Positions 8,963 to 17,123 of a stretch of 44,225 nt of DNA are shown here, piece by piece; within the stretch, counting starts at the first letter, position 1; each line of letters starts with the position of its first letter. Below the pieces are notes generated by a model. It ran no database searches. It worked only from the letters and a program-made list of their open reading frames with translations, and was not told where the DNA came from. The stretch is from an uncultured Thermomicrobiales bacterium (lineage in GTDB: Bacteria; Chloroflexota; Chloroflexia; Thermomicrobiales; UBA6265), in the NCBI GenBank assembly GCA_902806405.1, contig CADCWL010000019.1, forward strand, positions 1 to 44,225, given 5' to 3'. Both the position numbers and the translations under genes were made by a program.

Positions 8963-9622
8963 TCAGTCGACGACGAGGAGCCGGCGGAGCTCGTCCTCCT
9001 GGTCGCGGTGGGCGACGGCGATCACGTCGTCGCCGGGGAGGATCTCCGTGGCCGCGGTCGGCACGATCAGGTGAGGACCGCGGGAGATGGCGGCGATCGT
9101 GGTGTTGACCGGCAGCACAATCTCCCCAACCGCGCGGTGGGCCACGACCGATCCGGCGGAGACCTTGGCGTCGACGATCGCGAGGTCGGCGTGGCGCAGG
9201 CTGAGGAGGTGGACGAAGGAGCGCTCGGGGATGGCCTGCTCGATCAGGTTCAAGATGTAGTTCGTCTGGCTGACCGTGACGTCGATCCCCAGCAATCGGA
9301 AGAGTTGCTCGTTCTTCGGGTTGTTCACACGGGCGATCGTGCGGCCAACCTGGAATTTTTGCTTCGCGACCTGGCAGACCACGAGGTTGTCCTCGTCTTC
9401 GCCGGTAACGGCGATGACCACGTCGGCGCGGGCCGCCCCGGCCGCCGCCAATGTCACCGTCTCGGCGCCATCGCCGGCCAAGACTACCCCGCCGAAGCCC
9501 TCGACGAATCGCTCCACTTTGGCCGCGTTGCGCTCGATCAGCAAGACTTCGTACCCCTCGCCGAGGAGCGTCTGGGTCAGGTAGAACCCGACCTTGCCGC
9601 CGCCGACAACGATGATGTACAC
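8963..9622 (-). CDS. TrkA-family potassium uptake regulatory protein (RCK N + C)
   Basis: A 219-residue cytoplasmic gating subunit. Residues 1-120 form an NAD-binding RCK_N domain with a dinucleotide motif (GGGKVGFYL), an acidic end to the second strand (ERN) and GDGAE. The rest is an RCK_C domain with the typical LPVNTTIAAI and ILPGDDVIAVA segments. These proteins bind nucleotides and set the activity of Trk/Ktr-type potassium channels or related transporters. It begins with GTG three bases after the preceding trkA-N stop, with GGGGGAG inside that gene as its ribosome site. No membrane channel gene is in the operon. Confidence 0.92.
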   Translation of the reverse strand: MYIIVVGGGKVGFYLTQTLLGEGYEVLLIERNAAKVERFVEGFGGVVLAGDGAETVTLAAAGAARADVVIAVTGEDEDNLVVCQVAKQKFQVGRTIARVNNPKNEQLFRLLGIDVTVSQTNYILNLIEQAIPERSFVHLLSLRHADLAIVDAKVSAGSVVAHRAVGEIVLPVNTTIAAISRGPHLIVPTAATEILPGDDVIAVAHRDQEDELRRLLVVD

Positions 9623-9625
9623 GGC

Positions 9626-10063
9626 TCAGGCTCCCCCGCCACGGGCGCCGCCCAGCGTTTCGCTCGCTCCGATGACGTGGTCGATGACGACGGCGGAGAC
9701 GCTGGTCGTTGGGCAGATCGTGGTCAGGCCGAGCCGGCGGTAGGTGTCCTCCCGCACGGGGTCGTAAATGCGGCAGATCACCTCCGGCACCTCGAAGACG
9801 AGCCGGGCAACCTGGGCCGCCATGATGTTCCGGTTGTCGCCGTTCGTCACCGCGACGAAGGCAGAGGCCTCCTCAATTCCGGCGGCGCGGAGCACGTCCT
9901 CGTCGATGCCGGTCCCGATTAAGGTCTCCCCGCCGAAGTCGGACGGTAGGCGGCGGAAGGCGCGGCTGTCGGTGTCGATCACCGTCACGCGGTGGCCGTT
10001 GTGGTCGAGGATGCCGGCGACGCGGGCACCGACCCGGCCGCATCCCATGACGACGACCTTCAC
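9626..10063 (-). CDS. TrkA-N (RCK_N) domain protein
   Basis: A 145-residue NAD-binding RCK_N protein with GCGRVGARVA, VIDTD at the end of strand 2, GTGIDEDVLRAAGI and VAVTNGD. A full RCK_C domain is lacking. It starts at a GTG that overlaps the uspA stop as GTGA, so translation is probably coupled. Together with the next gene it gives two separate RCK_N modules, which suggests a hetero-oligomeric gating ring equivalent to the two halves of E. coli TrkA. The partner channel is not in the window. Confidence 0.9.
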   Translation of the reverse strand: MKVVVMGCGRVGARVAGILDHNGHRVTVIDTDSRAFRRLPSDFGGETLIGTGIDEDVLRAAGIEEASAFVAVTNGDNRNIMAAQVARLVFEVPEVICRIYDPVREDTYRRLGLTTICPTTSVSAVVIDHVIGASETLGGARGGGA

Positions 10064-10530
10064 TGCGCCGCCCCTGCCGGCGACGCCGCGCCAGGCCCCA
10101 ACCGAACGACGAGCACCTCGCACGGCGCGTTCATGAGGACGTAGGCGACCGTTTCGCCTAAGGTGTCACGCCCGTGCTTCCGCCGGATCGATGCGGTCAT
10201 CACGATCGCGTCGGCGTTCCGCTCGATCGCCTCGTCGACGACGGCGGCGCCGACGGAGCGGGCCTGGAGTAGCTCGGTGGAGACCTGGCCCGACTTCGGG
10301 CCAAGCGTCTTCCGAGCGGCCGCCTCCGCGTGGCGCAGCGCCGCCTCGCCCCGCGCGATCTCGGCCGGCAGCTCGGCGTCCAACGGCATCGACTGCACCA
10401 CCTCGACGACGTAGATCAGCGTCAGCACCACCGGCTGCTTCGGCGACAGCCCCTGGATGAGGCCGAGCAGCCGGTCGTCCGCAGGGGTACCGGCAACCGG
10501 CACGACCAACCGCTCGTATCGAACGTCCAT
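10060..10530 (-). CDS. Universal stress protein (UspA) domain protein
   Basis: About 156 residues with a UspA-like alpha/beta fold: a first strand YERLVVPVAG, a long middle helix, VGAAVVDEAIERNADAIVMT and a C-terminal APCEVLVVR strand. The ATP-binding G-2x-G-9x-G(S/T) element is poorly conserved (TASIRRKHGRD then LGETVAYVLMNA), so nucleotide binding is uncertain. It is the first gene of the uspA-trkN-trkA operon. The ATG at 10530 is chosen because homology starts there; the upstream part of the open frame is Arg/Thr-rich and would cross the promoter described below. Such domains often accompany amino-acid or cation transporters. Confidence 0.83.
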   Translation of the reverse strand: MDVRYERLVVPVAGTPADDRLLGLIQGLSPKQPVVLTLIYVVEVVQSMPLDAELPAEIARGEAALRHAEAAARKTLGPKSGQVSTELLQARSVGAAVVDEAIERNADAIVMTASIRRKHGRDTLGETVAYVLMNAPCEVLVVRLGPGAASPAGAAQ

Positions 10531-10582
10531 CCGATTGCTCGTGGTCTCGCTCGTTTCCGTTCGCCCGCCGAGTTGGCGCCGA

Positions 10583-10611
10583 AGTATGCCGCCCGGAACC
10601 AACCGGCGCAA
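10583..10611 (-). promoter_or_regulatory. Likely promoter of the uspA-trkA operon
   Basis: On the minus strand TTGCGC (10611-10606) is followed after exactly 17 bases by CATACT (10588-10583), about 50 bases upstream of the uspA start. Spacing is ideal and both hexamers are moderate matches. It lies in the only gap upstream of this three-gene operon. Confidence 0.5.
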
Positions 10612-10657
10612 ACGGCGATCGAATAACGGAGGCGCCGCCCGGATTGGGCCGCGCGGG

Positions 10658-11389
10658 TCAGATGCCGCGGGCGAGGCGAGCGATCAAGGGAGCGGGGAGC
10701 GACGCCTCCGCCATCCGGCGCTGGGTCTCCCCCACGTCGTACGCCACCCGGTGGACCGAAAGGGTGCCGGCCGCGGTGTCGAGCAGGGCGTAGGCCGCGC
10801 GCGAATCGCGATCCCGCGGCTGGCCAACGCTGCCAGGGTTGACGAGGTAGCGGCCGTGACTCAGGTCGAGCGTGTCGCCATCGCGTAGCGGCCGGAGCAC
10901 GGCGTCGTTCCCGGCCGAGGTCTGGGAGGCGACGAGCGCGATGTGGCTGTGGCCCACCAGGCAGACCGGGGTCGCGACGGCATCGAGGCTGGCGGCAGCG
11001 GCGGCGGCGTCGACGACGTACTCCCAAACCGGGTCCCGCGGGCTGCCGTGTGTCAGGGTGAAGTCCGCAACGACCAGCGTCGAGGGAAGACTTAGCAGGT
11101 GGGCCCGGTGCTCCGGACCGAGTTGCCGCGCCGTCCAAAGAGCGGCGGCTCGGGCAACCGGGTTGAACGCGGCAAGGTCGAGGGCGCCGACGCAGGCAAG
11201 GTCGTGGTTGCCGGCCAGGGTCGGATCGGCGCCCCGGTCGACGAGCAACTCCAGGCTCCGGACCGGCTCCGGCCCGTAGCCTACCGTGTCGCCCAGGTTC
11301 CAGACGGCGTCGACGACGCCGGCGCGCGCCAACACGGCCTCCAGCGCGATCGCGTTGGCGTGGACATCGGAGACGATCAAGACCTTCAT
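10658..11389 (-). CDS. Metallophosphoesterase, YfcE/MJ0936-like
   Basis: A 243-residue calcineurin-like phosphoesterase with all metal-binding blocks: DVHAN near the N-terminus, GDTVGYG, GNHD, LTHGSP and GHSH. These coordinate two divalent metals for phosphodiester or phosphomonoester hydrolysis. The size fits the YfcE-type family. Part of the C-terminus (NPGSVGQPRD) is also a family hallmark. It faces away from the Ala-rich protein gene and lies upstream of the uspA operon on the same strand, with 127 nt between them. The physiological substrate is unknown. Confidence 0.93.
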   Translation of the reverse strand: MKVLIVSDVHANAIALEAVLARAGVVDAVWNLGDTVGYGPEPVRSLELLVDRGADPTLAGNHDLACVGALDLAAFNPVARAAALWTARQLGPEHRAHLLSLPSTLVVADFTLTHGSPRDPVWEYVVDAAAAAASLDAVATPVCLVGHSHIALVASQTSAGNDAVLRPLRDGDTLDLSHGRYLVNPGSVGQPRDRDSRAAYALLDTAAGTLSVHRVAYDVGETQRRMAEASLPAPLIARLARGI

Positions 11390-11554
11390 CCGAGCGGGCT
11401 TCTCCGTGGCGATCCTGCGAGGTGGAGCCGATACGGCAGATTGGTGCCGCCGTCGGGGATCGCGGCGGGGTCTCGGGTAGAATGCCCCATCGGCGCGCCG
11501 CGCGGCGATCGGGTTTGGCGCGGGCGGTCAAGATAGGTGGGGTTGGAAACGGCG

Positions 11555-12742
11555 ATGGACGAGCAGCAACCGGTGCCGAGCAACGGCGGAGTGATCGCGA
11601 TCGCCGGGGGCGCGGCGGCGGTCGTGGCGGCCCTGGTCGTGGGGCTCGGCCGCTCCAGCAAGGACGCGCCGACGGCGGTCACGCTGGTCGTGCCCGACGA
11701 ACTTAAGGTCACGGTCCGCGACGCGGCCGCGCAGGCGGAGGCGGCCGATCGGCGGTCCCGCGAGTTGGCGGCGGCGGTCGCCGAAATGGTTTCCGCGGCC
11801 CGCGAGGAGGGGCGCGCCGAGTCCCGGGCGGTCGCGCGGGAGTCGGCCTCCCTCCTGTCGCGCATCGCCGATCTCGGCGTCGTCCCCCCGGTGGACGTGG
11901 CACGGGCGCGGGAGCGCGCCCGCGAGGCGCTGGCGCGCGGCAGCGAGAAAGGGATTGAGGTGACGGGTCGGGCGAAGGAGCGGGCGCAGCGCGTCGGCGG
12001 GCAGACGGCCGCCTCCACCCAGTCGCTCGCTGCCCAGGCGGCGACGGCAGCGGCGGCCACGAGCGAGCGCGCGCGCGAGCTGGGCTCGACGCTAACCGAG
12101 GCGGCCAGGGAGCGCGCGCCCCTCGTGCGCGGCCGGGTCGAGGACGGCGTAGTTCCCCCGGTGCGGGACGCGGCGCTGCAGGTGGCGTCGACGGCGTCCG
12201 ATCTATGGCAGTCGGCCCGGGACCGCGCCGCTGCCTTCGTCGCCGCCCCCGAGCCGGAGCCGGAGAAGCCGGCGTGGCGGAAGGCAATGGAACGGGCGTC
12301 GTTCCGTCGCCCGGCGGCTCCGCCCCCGCCGAAAGGCCGTTGGCAGGCGGTACGGGAGCGCGCGACCCACCTCGATCTGGAGACGCCCGCGGTCCGCGCT
12401 GCGCAGGTTCTCGGGGCGGGGAGTAATCGCGCTCGTGACGCCTCCGCGGCGGTGGCCGGTAAGGCGAGCGCCATCGGGGGCAAGGTGAGCGCCGTCGGCG
12501 ATAAGGCGAGTGCTCTCGGCGGGAAGGCGAAGGACGCCCCGCGTAAGGCGGTCGGGGCCACGGTTCACACGGGTCAGGACACCGCCGCTTTGCTGCTCTG
12601 GGGCGGCGCCGCCACCGGTCTCGCCCTCTACGCGTTGATGCCCCCCGACGTCCGCGAGCAGGTGCTCCGGGCGGCCGGGACCGTGTCGACCCAGGTCCGG
12701 GAGTTGGTGCGCGACTTCCGCGGCTACGACGACGAGTTCTAG
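11555..12742 (+). CDS. Ala-rich amphipathic-repeat protein with two membrane segments
   Basis: No family is recognised. The 395-residue product starts with a short polar stretch and a hydrophobic segment at about residues 12-32. It continues with a long Ala/Arg/Glu-rich region of 11-residue-like amphipathic periodicity (ARERAREAL, GKASAIGGKVSAVG-type units), a Pro-rich break (AAPEPEPEKPAW and AAPPPPKGRW), a second run of GKASA/GGKAKDA repeats and a second hydrophobic segment at about 342-361. The composition recalls apolipoprotein- or LEA-like helices. A membrane-tethered or envelope-bridging helix bundle is an inference. GTG at 11537 in the same frame is an alternative start. A TAGAAT -10-like element lies at 11478-11483. 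Confidence 0.75.
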   Translation: MDEQQPVPSNGGVIAIAGGAAAVVAALVVGLGRSSKDAPTAVTLVVPDELKVTVRDAAAQAEAADRRSRELAAAVAEMVSAAREEGRAESRAVARESASLLSRIADLGVVPPVDVARARERAREALARGSEKGIEVTGRAKERAQRVGGQTAASTQSLAAQAATAAAATSERARELGSTLTEAARERAPLVRGRVEDGVVPPVRDAALQVASTASDLWQSARDRAAAFVAAPEPEPEKPAWRKAMERASFRRPAAPPPPKGRWQAVRERATHLDLETPAVRAAQVLGAGSNRARDASAAVAGKASAIGGKVSAVGDKASALGGKAKDAPRKAVGATVHTGQDTAALLLWGGAATGLALYALMPPDVREQVLRAAGTVSTQVRELVRDFRGYDDEF

Positions 12743-12991
12743 CCCCCCGGGCCGCGGCGGTTCGAGGCTGCCACCCGTTTCTGCGCCGGCGGGTTCTGCG
12801 GCGATGGCCGGAAACCGGCGCCCGGACATCCAGACGCGGGAAGGATCTATCCATCGTCTCGCCCGGCGCGATAGGTCCTTCCAGCGTCGGGAGGACGGCG
12901 CAGCAGGTCAGGCTCCCGAGTCCGAGGCGAACGTGCCGATGCAACGAGCGGACCCACCACCCGCCGGCATCGCCGGCAGATCCACCGTTGC

Positions 12992-13507
12992 CTACGCCAT
13001 CCGACGCGCCCCCGCGTAATGCGCGGCGTAGTAGTCGGAGCTGAGTTCGTCGACGGTGACGTCCGAGCGCTCGTTCTCGGCATGGACGAATCGGCCCCGG
13101 CCGATGTAGATCCCGACGTGCGACAGGCCGCGCTCGAACGTGTTCTTGAAGAAGACGAGATCGCCGGCGCGCAGCTGTCCTTTGGACACCCCGGAGCCGA
13201 ACCGCCACTGCCCCGTCACGGTTCGTCCAATATCCAGATCTGTCACCTTCTCCACCACGAACTGGGTAAAGCCGGAGCAGTCGAAGCCCCGTGGCGAATT
13301 GCCCCCGGCGACGTACCGCGTCCCCTTGTACCGCAGTCCGGTCCGGGCGATCTCCTCCCCAAGCCTCACGCTGCGGCTCTCGGCAGCATGAACTTCCGGT
13401 GACGCTCCGACCGCCAGAGCCAGCGCGGCGCCGACTGCTGCTGCCATGACGCGCCGTCGCGTCGATGGTCCGCGTTCTTCCTCCGCGGCTTCAGTCTCCC
13501 CAGCCAT
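12992..13507 (-). CDS. Secreted NlpC/P60 cell-wall peptidase
   Basis: A 171-residue exported cysteine peptidase that cleaves peptide cross-links of peptidoglycan. After a charged N-terminus comes RRR plus a hydrophobic run (MAAAVGAALALAVGA) ending at VHAAES, which may be a Sec or a Tat-like signal. The NlpC/P60 domain follows: catalytic Cys77 in GFDCSGF, His130 in SHVGIYIG and a third polar residue near His142. ATG at 13507 has AAGGAG five bases upstream; GTG at 13513 is less likely. No SH3 or LysM domain is present. It is convergent with the Ala-rich gene and divergent from the VOC gene. Confidence 0.93.
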   Translation of the reverse strand: MAGETEAAEEERGPSTRRRVMAAAVGAALALAVGASPEVHAAESRSVRLGEEIARTGLRYKGTRYVAGGNSPRGFDCSGFTQFVVEKVTDLDIGRTVTGQWRFGSGVSKGQLRAGDLVFFKNTFERGLSHVGIYIGRGRFVHAENERSDVTVDELSSDYYAAHYAGARRMA

Positions 13508-13910
13508 CTCCACTCCTTTCCCGAACCCGGCTTTCTCTCCAGACCGCGGCCGGTTTGAGGCGTCGTGCTCCTTAGCACTGTCGCCGGTTCCGGCTCGGCC
13601 AAACTCCTACGCAGGCGCGAGCCTAAGCGTTCCCCGTCCCTGGGCTCGCCACCCCTCGTCTCCTACGGTACATCGTCCCCGCCGGTGCTCCAAGAGTGTG
13701 CCTCGTTGTCACCACTGTTCGACTTTCGGTTCAGGTCGGCGAAACGGCCAGCCGGGAACTGCGAGGGCGCGCCCGGCGGACACGTAGGCGGCCGGGTACA
13801 ATCGCGGGAACAAAGCGCCCGGGGACGGACGGTCGCCTGGCGGGCCGGGGGACGGGCGGCACGGGCACCACGGTCGGCCAAGCCGCGGGAGTGGGAAGGG
13901 AACGAGGCGG
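13508..13910. promoter_or_regulatory. Divergent control region between NlpC/P60 and VOC genes
   Basis: This 403-base gap holds no supported gene. For the plus strand there is a TACAAT -10-like hexamer at 13797-13802, about 110 bases before the VOC start, without a clear -35. For the minus strand a small hairpin (GTGCT-AAGG-AGCAC) lies at about 13566-13579, roughly 60 bases before the NlpC/P60 start. A c-di-AMP riboswitch was considered because of the gene type but the core did not fit. Confidence 0.35.
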
Positions 13911-14879
13911 ATGGCCTACCGGTTCTTGCTGGAGGTGCCGAAAACGCAGGCGGCGGAGGCGAGCGTCGCCGTTGAGCAGGCGCAGGACGCGCAGGTCCTC
14001 CTCGTTCGCGACTCCCACGGACTCGGGTTCGAGGACCCGTACGTGGATCTCACCGTCGCTGCCCACTCGCTGCGCGTCATCGATTCGCTGTACGGATGGT
14101 TCGACGGGCTCGGCGCCTCACAGCCCGACATCCGGATTGTGCTCCACGGCGGGGAGCGACTGGCGATCGAGGCGAACGACCGCGGGGCGATGGTCGCAGC
14201 CATCCGTCGCGACCAGCCCTGGGTGGAGCGGAGCATTCCAAAGGTCGGCGACCACACGGAGGAGGAGTTCGACCCCGGCTTTACCCGCGGCGCCGGCCTC
14301 CGGGAGGGGCAAACGGCGCGGACGGCGATCGACGGCGCGGGCGGTAACGCCCCTGCTCCGGCCGCGAGCGCGGAGCGCGATCCATCGTGGGTAGCGCCGG
14401 GAGCCTTAGCGGTCCAGGCGCCCTCGCGAACGGTCCGGCTGCGCGGCTTCAATCACATCGCCGTTCGGATCCTCGACCTTGCGAAGGCGGAGCGCTTCTA
14501 CGCCGAGTTCTTCGGGATGGAGCTCCTCGGCCGGACGCGCCGCGACGCCGGGGGCGCCTTTCGGCTCGTGGACGGCGACTACCGATGGGACGAGGCGATG
14601 CGGATGGGGACGGAGGCGGACGTGGCCTACCTGCGCGGTGGGCCCCTTACCCTTGCCCTGCACCGGGTGGGCCGGGGTGCCCGTCTGGACCAGGAGAGTA
14701 TCGTCGATCACGTCTCCGTCTCGGTCGATGCCGCCACGTTCGCGACGTTGAAGGGGGAGGTCCTGATGCGGCCGCTGACCGTGATCGCCACCGGCGACGC
14801 CTCGGTCACGTTTCGGGACCCATTTGGGCTGGTCTGGGAGGTGACGGTCCGCGCCTCCGCGGCGGGACCGACGCCGTAG
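13911..14879 (+). CDS. Unknown N-terminal domain fused to a VOC (glyoxalase-like) domain
   Basis: A 322-residue protein in two parts. Residues 1-115 form an alpha/beta domain I do not recognise (begins MAYRFLLEVPKTQAAEAS). An Ala/Gly/Pro-rich linker runs from about 120 to 170. Residues 176-318 are a vicinal-oxygen-chelate domain: RLRGFNHIAVRILDL, then AERFYAEFFGMELL, a second half beginning at DHVSVSVD and the closing FRDPFGLVWEV. VOC proteins bind a metal for dioxygenase, isomerase or lyase chemistry, or act as resistance proteins. His182 and the second-half His could be metal ligands. ATG at 13911 has GAGG close by. It is followed at 18 nt by a DinB-like gene. Confidence 0.85.
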   Translation: MAYRFLLEVPKTQAAEASVAVEQAQDAQVLLVRDSHGLGFEDPYVDLTVAAHSLRVIDSLYGWFDGLGASQPDIRIVLHGGERLAIEANDRGAMVAAIRRDQPWVERSIPKVGDHTEEEFDPGFTRGAGLREGQTARTAIDGAGGNAPAPAASAERDPSWVAPGALAVQAPSRTVRLRGFNHIAVRILDLAKAERFYAEFFGMELLGRTRRDAGGAFRLVDGDYRWDEAMRMGTEADVAYLRGGPLTLALHRVGRGARLDQESIVDHVSVSVDAATFATLKGEVLMRPLTVIATGDASVTFRDPFGLVWEVTVRASAAGPTP

Positions 14880-14897
14880 GAAGGGGTTCCGCCGCCG

Positions 14898-15317
14898 ATG
14901 CTCGACAACTACCGCGACCTGATCGACGAGCTTCTCGGCGCGCCTAAGGCGCTGCGCGACCTCCTCGGCAGCGCCGACCCACTCCCCTCCGCGGCGACTC
15001 GCTTGCTTGCGGATCTGCGCGACCGCGACACGGCCGTCCTCGCTCGCCTCCAGACGATGACCCGCGAGCACGGCGTGTTCCTGCCGGTCGCGGTCGATAT
15101 CCCCGGACCCGCGTCGGATGGCGCGGCGCTCCTCGACGAGTTCGACACGGCACGCGGCGAGTTGGTCTCGCTCCTGATGAACCTCACGCTCCGCGATTGG
15201 GAGCGGACCGCGATCGACGCGACGGCCGGTGAGATCACGGTCGCCGACGAGGTGGAGCGCCACGTCGAGTTCGACGAGGCGCAGCGAGAGCGGCTGGGTC
15301 GGGCGATCGGCGGTTAG
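14898..15317 (+). CDS. DinB-like four-helix protein
   Basis: A 139-residue, all-helical protein (starts MLDNYRDLIDELLGAP). The layout, an N-terminal helix with a short conserved Leu/Arg loop, a central D..RGELVSLLMNL helix, DWERTAIDATAGEITVAD and a final EVERHVEFDEAQRERL helix, fits DinB/DfsB-like proteins, which often bind a metal through three His residues. Only one of the expected His positions is clear, so metal binding is doubtful. GGAAGGGG lies 11 bases before the ATG. It is probably co-transcribed with the VOC gene. Confidence 0.7.
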   Translation: MLDNYRDLIDELLGAPKALRDLLGSADPLPSAATRLLADLRDRDTAVLARLQTMTREHGVFLPVAVDIPGPASDGAALLDEFDTARGELVSLLMNLTLRDWERTAIDATAGEITVADEVERHVEFDEAQRERLGRAIGG

Positions 15318-15433
15318 ATCTGCCCGACCGGGACATCGGCACGGGTTGGGCCGCTCTCCGCCGGACCCGCAATCTCTCCGCGACGGTGCCGGACTTGCCG
15401 GTTGGAGACGTGTCCGTGGGAGGAGCGACCGCA

Positions 15434-16792
15434 ATGGCGGACGGCGGCCGCGTATCAGCCGATGGGGCACTCGCCGCAGAGGCGACTGCGCCGGCGGACG
15501 CCGCACCGGTCGTCGTCGTCGGTGCGGGCATGGCCGGGCTGGCGTGTGCGGTCGCCCTCCACGAGGCTGGCCGCCGCGTCCTGGTCCTCGAGGCCGGGGC
15601 CGGCGTTGGCGGCCGCGTCCGAACCGACCGCCACCCGGAGGGATTCCTGCTCGACCGCGGATTCCAGGTCCTGCTCGACGCCTACCCCGCCGGACGCCGC
15701 TCACTCGATCTGCCGGCGCTCCGCCCGTGCGCCTTCGACGCCGGGGCCCTCGTTTGGACCGGCCGCCGGCTGATCCCATTGGCAGACCCGCTCCGGCACC
15801 CCACAGGCACCCTGCGAGATCTCACCACCCCGCTCTTTCCGGCCGGCGACAAGTTCCGCCTCGCGCTGCTGGCAGCCCGTGCCCGGATATCCACCTGGGA
15901 GAGCGCGGTAGAGGCCGCCGGCGGGCCGGGGGACGACGTCTCGGCGTCCGAGGCGCTGTGGTCGGCCGGCTTTGGTCGATCCTTCGTCAGGCGCTTCGCG
16001 CGCCCGTTCTGGGGCGGCATCCTGCTCGATCCGACGCTCTCGACGAGCGCCGGACCGATGCGTTTTACCCTGAAGATGTTCCTCGAAGGGCGAGCGGTGC
16101 TGCCCGAAGCCGGCGTGCAGGCGATGCCGGACCAACTCCGTCGACGGCTTCCCGAGGACGCCGTGCGACTCGGCGCGCCCGTCGACGCGATTGCCATCGC
16201 GAGCGGACGGGCGATCGGCGTTCGTCACAACGGCCAAACGGTCGTCGCCTCCGCCGTCGTCGTCGCCACCGACCCGCCGGCGGCGAAGCGGCTCACGGGG
16301 ATCGCCGCGCTACCGGGATCGGAGCAGGGGGTCGGGTCGGTGACGGTCTACCTGGTAGGGGAGCACGACCCGGGGACAGGTCCGCGTCTGGTGATCGACG
16401 GCAGCACTCAACTGCTCGTCAACCATGTCGCGCCGATCTCGGCGGTGGCGCCGGGCTACGCCCCAGCGGGTCGGCACCTCCTCGCCGCCGTGGTGATCGG
16501 GGCGGGGATGGCAGGCGACGACGCGGCGATCGCGCACCGGGCACGGCACGAGGTGGCCACGATGCTCGGTCACGACACCCGTCGGTGGACGCCGCTGGCC
16601 GTCGCCCGGGTGCCCTTCTCTCAGTACGCTCAGCCGCCCGGCGTCCACTCGCGGCTACCAAAGACGGAAACGGACACGCCGGGCTTGTACCTTGCCGGGG
16701 AGGCGACCGTCGATTCCAGCTACAACGGCGCGCTTTTGAGCGCCGAGGCGGCGGCGCGCGCCGTGCTGAGGGAGCCGCAAGGTTGTACGTAG
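15434..16792 (+). CDS. FAD-dependent amine oxidase/protoporphyrinogen-oxidase-like protein
   Basis: A 452-residue flavoprotein. The Rossmann motif VVVVGAGMAGLACA lies at about 26-38, followed by EAGAGVGGRVRTD, the typical GG motif of phytoene desaturases and amine oxidases. The closing FAD-binding motif GLYLAGEATVDSSYNGALLSAE is near the C-terminus. The substrate cannot be deduced; carotenoid, porphyrin or amine oxidation are all possible. ATG at 15434 is preceded by GGAGGAG eight bases upstream. An earlier start at 15386 in the same frame would add an unconserved extension. Confidence 0.92.
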   Translation: MADGGRVSADGALAAEATAPADAAPVVVVGAGMAGLACAVALHEAGRRVLVLEAGAGVGGRVRTDRHPEGFLLDRGFQVLLDAYPAGRRSLDLPALRPCAFDAGALVWTGRRLIPLADPLRHPTGTLRDLTTPLFPAGDKFRLALLAARARISTWESAVEAAGGPGDDVSASEALWSAGFGRSFVRRFARPFWGGILLDPTLSTSAGPMRFTLKMFLEGRAVLPEAGVQAMPDQLRRRLPEDAVRLGAPVDAIAIASGRAIGVRHNGQTVVASAVVVATDPPAAKRLTGIAALPGSEQGVGSVTVYLVGEHDPGTGPRLVIDGSTQLLVNHVAPISAVAPGYAPAGRHLLAAVVIGAGMAGDDAAIAHRARHEVATMLGHDTRRWTPLAVARVPFSQYAQPPGVHSRLPKTETDTPGLYLAGEATVDSSYNGALLSAEAAARAVLREPQGCT

Positions 16793-16823
16793 GCAGGCCG
16801 GCTCCTGGAAACGCGGGGGAAAC

Positions 16824-17123
16824 ATGCACGGCGAGTACAAGACACCGGGCGGAAAGCTGGTCGCGGTCGACCTCGAGGTCGTCGAGGACAGGCTCCAAGA
16901 CGTTATGGTCAGCGGCGACTTCTTCCTGTACCCGGAAGAGGCGCTGACCTCGGTCACGGCGTCCCTCGAAGGGCTCGGCGTCGATCTGACGGAGGCGGAG
17001 ATCGCGGAGCGGGTTCGGATGGCGCTGCCTCGGGGCGCGGAACTGCTCGGCTCGTCCCCTGAGGCGATCGGGGCAGCCGTCCGCCGCGCGCTCGCCGGCG
17101 GCGCGGGCGCCGACGGTGACTGA
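16824..17123 (+). CDS. Lipoate-protein ligase accessory (C-terminal-type) subunit
   Basis: A 99-residue protein matching the stand-alone accessory domain of split lipoate ligases (LplB of Thermoplasma type, Lip_prot_lig_C). The hallmark KTPGGKLVAVDLEV and SGDFFLYPEEAL segments are present, followed by helices. In split systems this domain is needed for activation of lipoate to lipoyl-AMP. GGGGG lies just before the ATG. The last eight bases overlap the catalytic-subunit gene (17116-17123), so the two are translationally coupled. The accessory gene comes first, opposite to the domain order in fused LplA. Confidence 0.87.
   Translation: MHGEYKTPGGKLVAVDLEVVEDRLQDVMVSGDFFLYPEEALTSVTASLEGLGVDLTEAEIAERVRMALPRGAELLGSSPEAIGAAVRRALAGGAGADGD

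Noticed and set aside
13508..13800. c-di-AMP (ydaO) riboswitch upstream of the NlpC/P60 gene
   Set aside because: A CGACAG-TGCTAAG sequence recalls the 3' core, but it folds into a simple local hairpin and the GGGGTGAAT-type core and closing P1 stem are missing.
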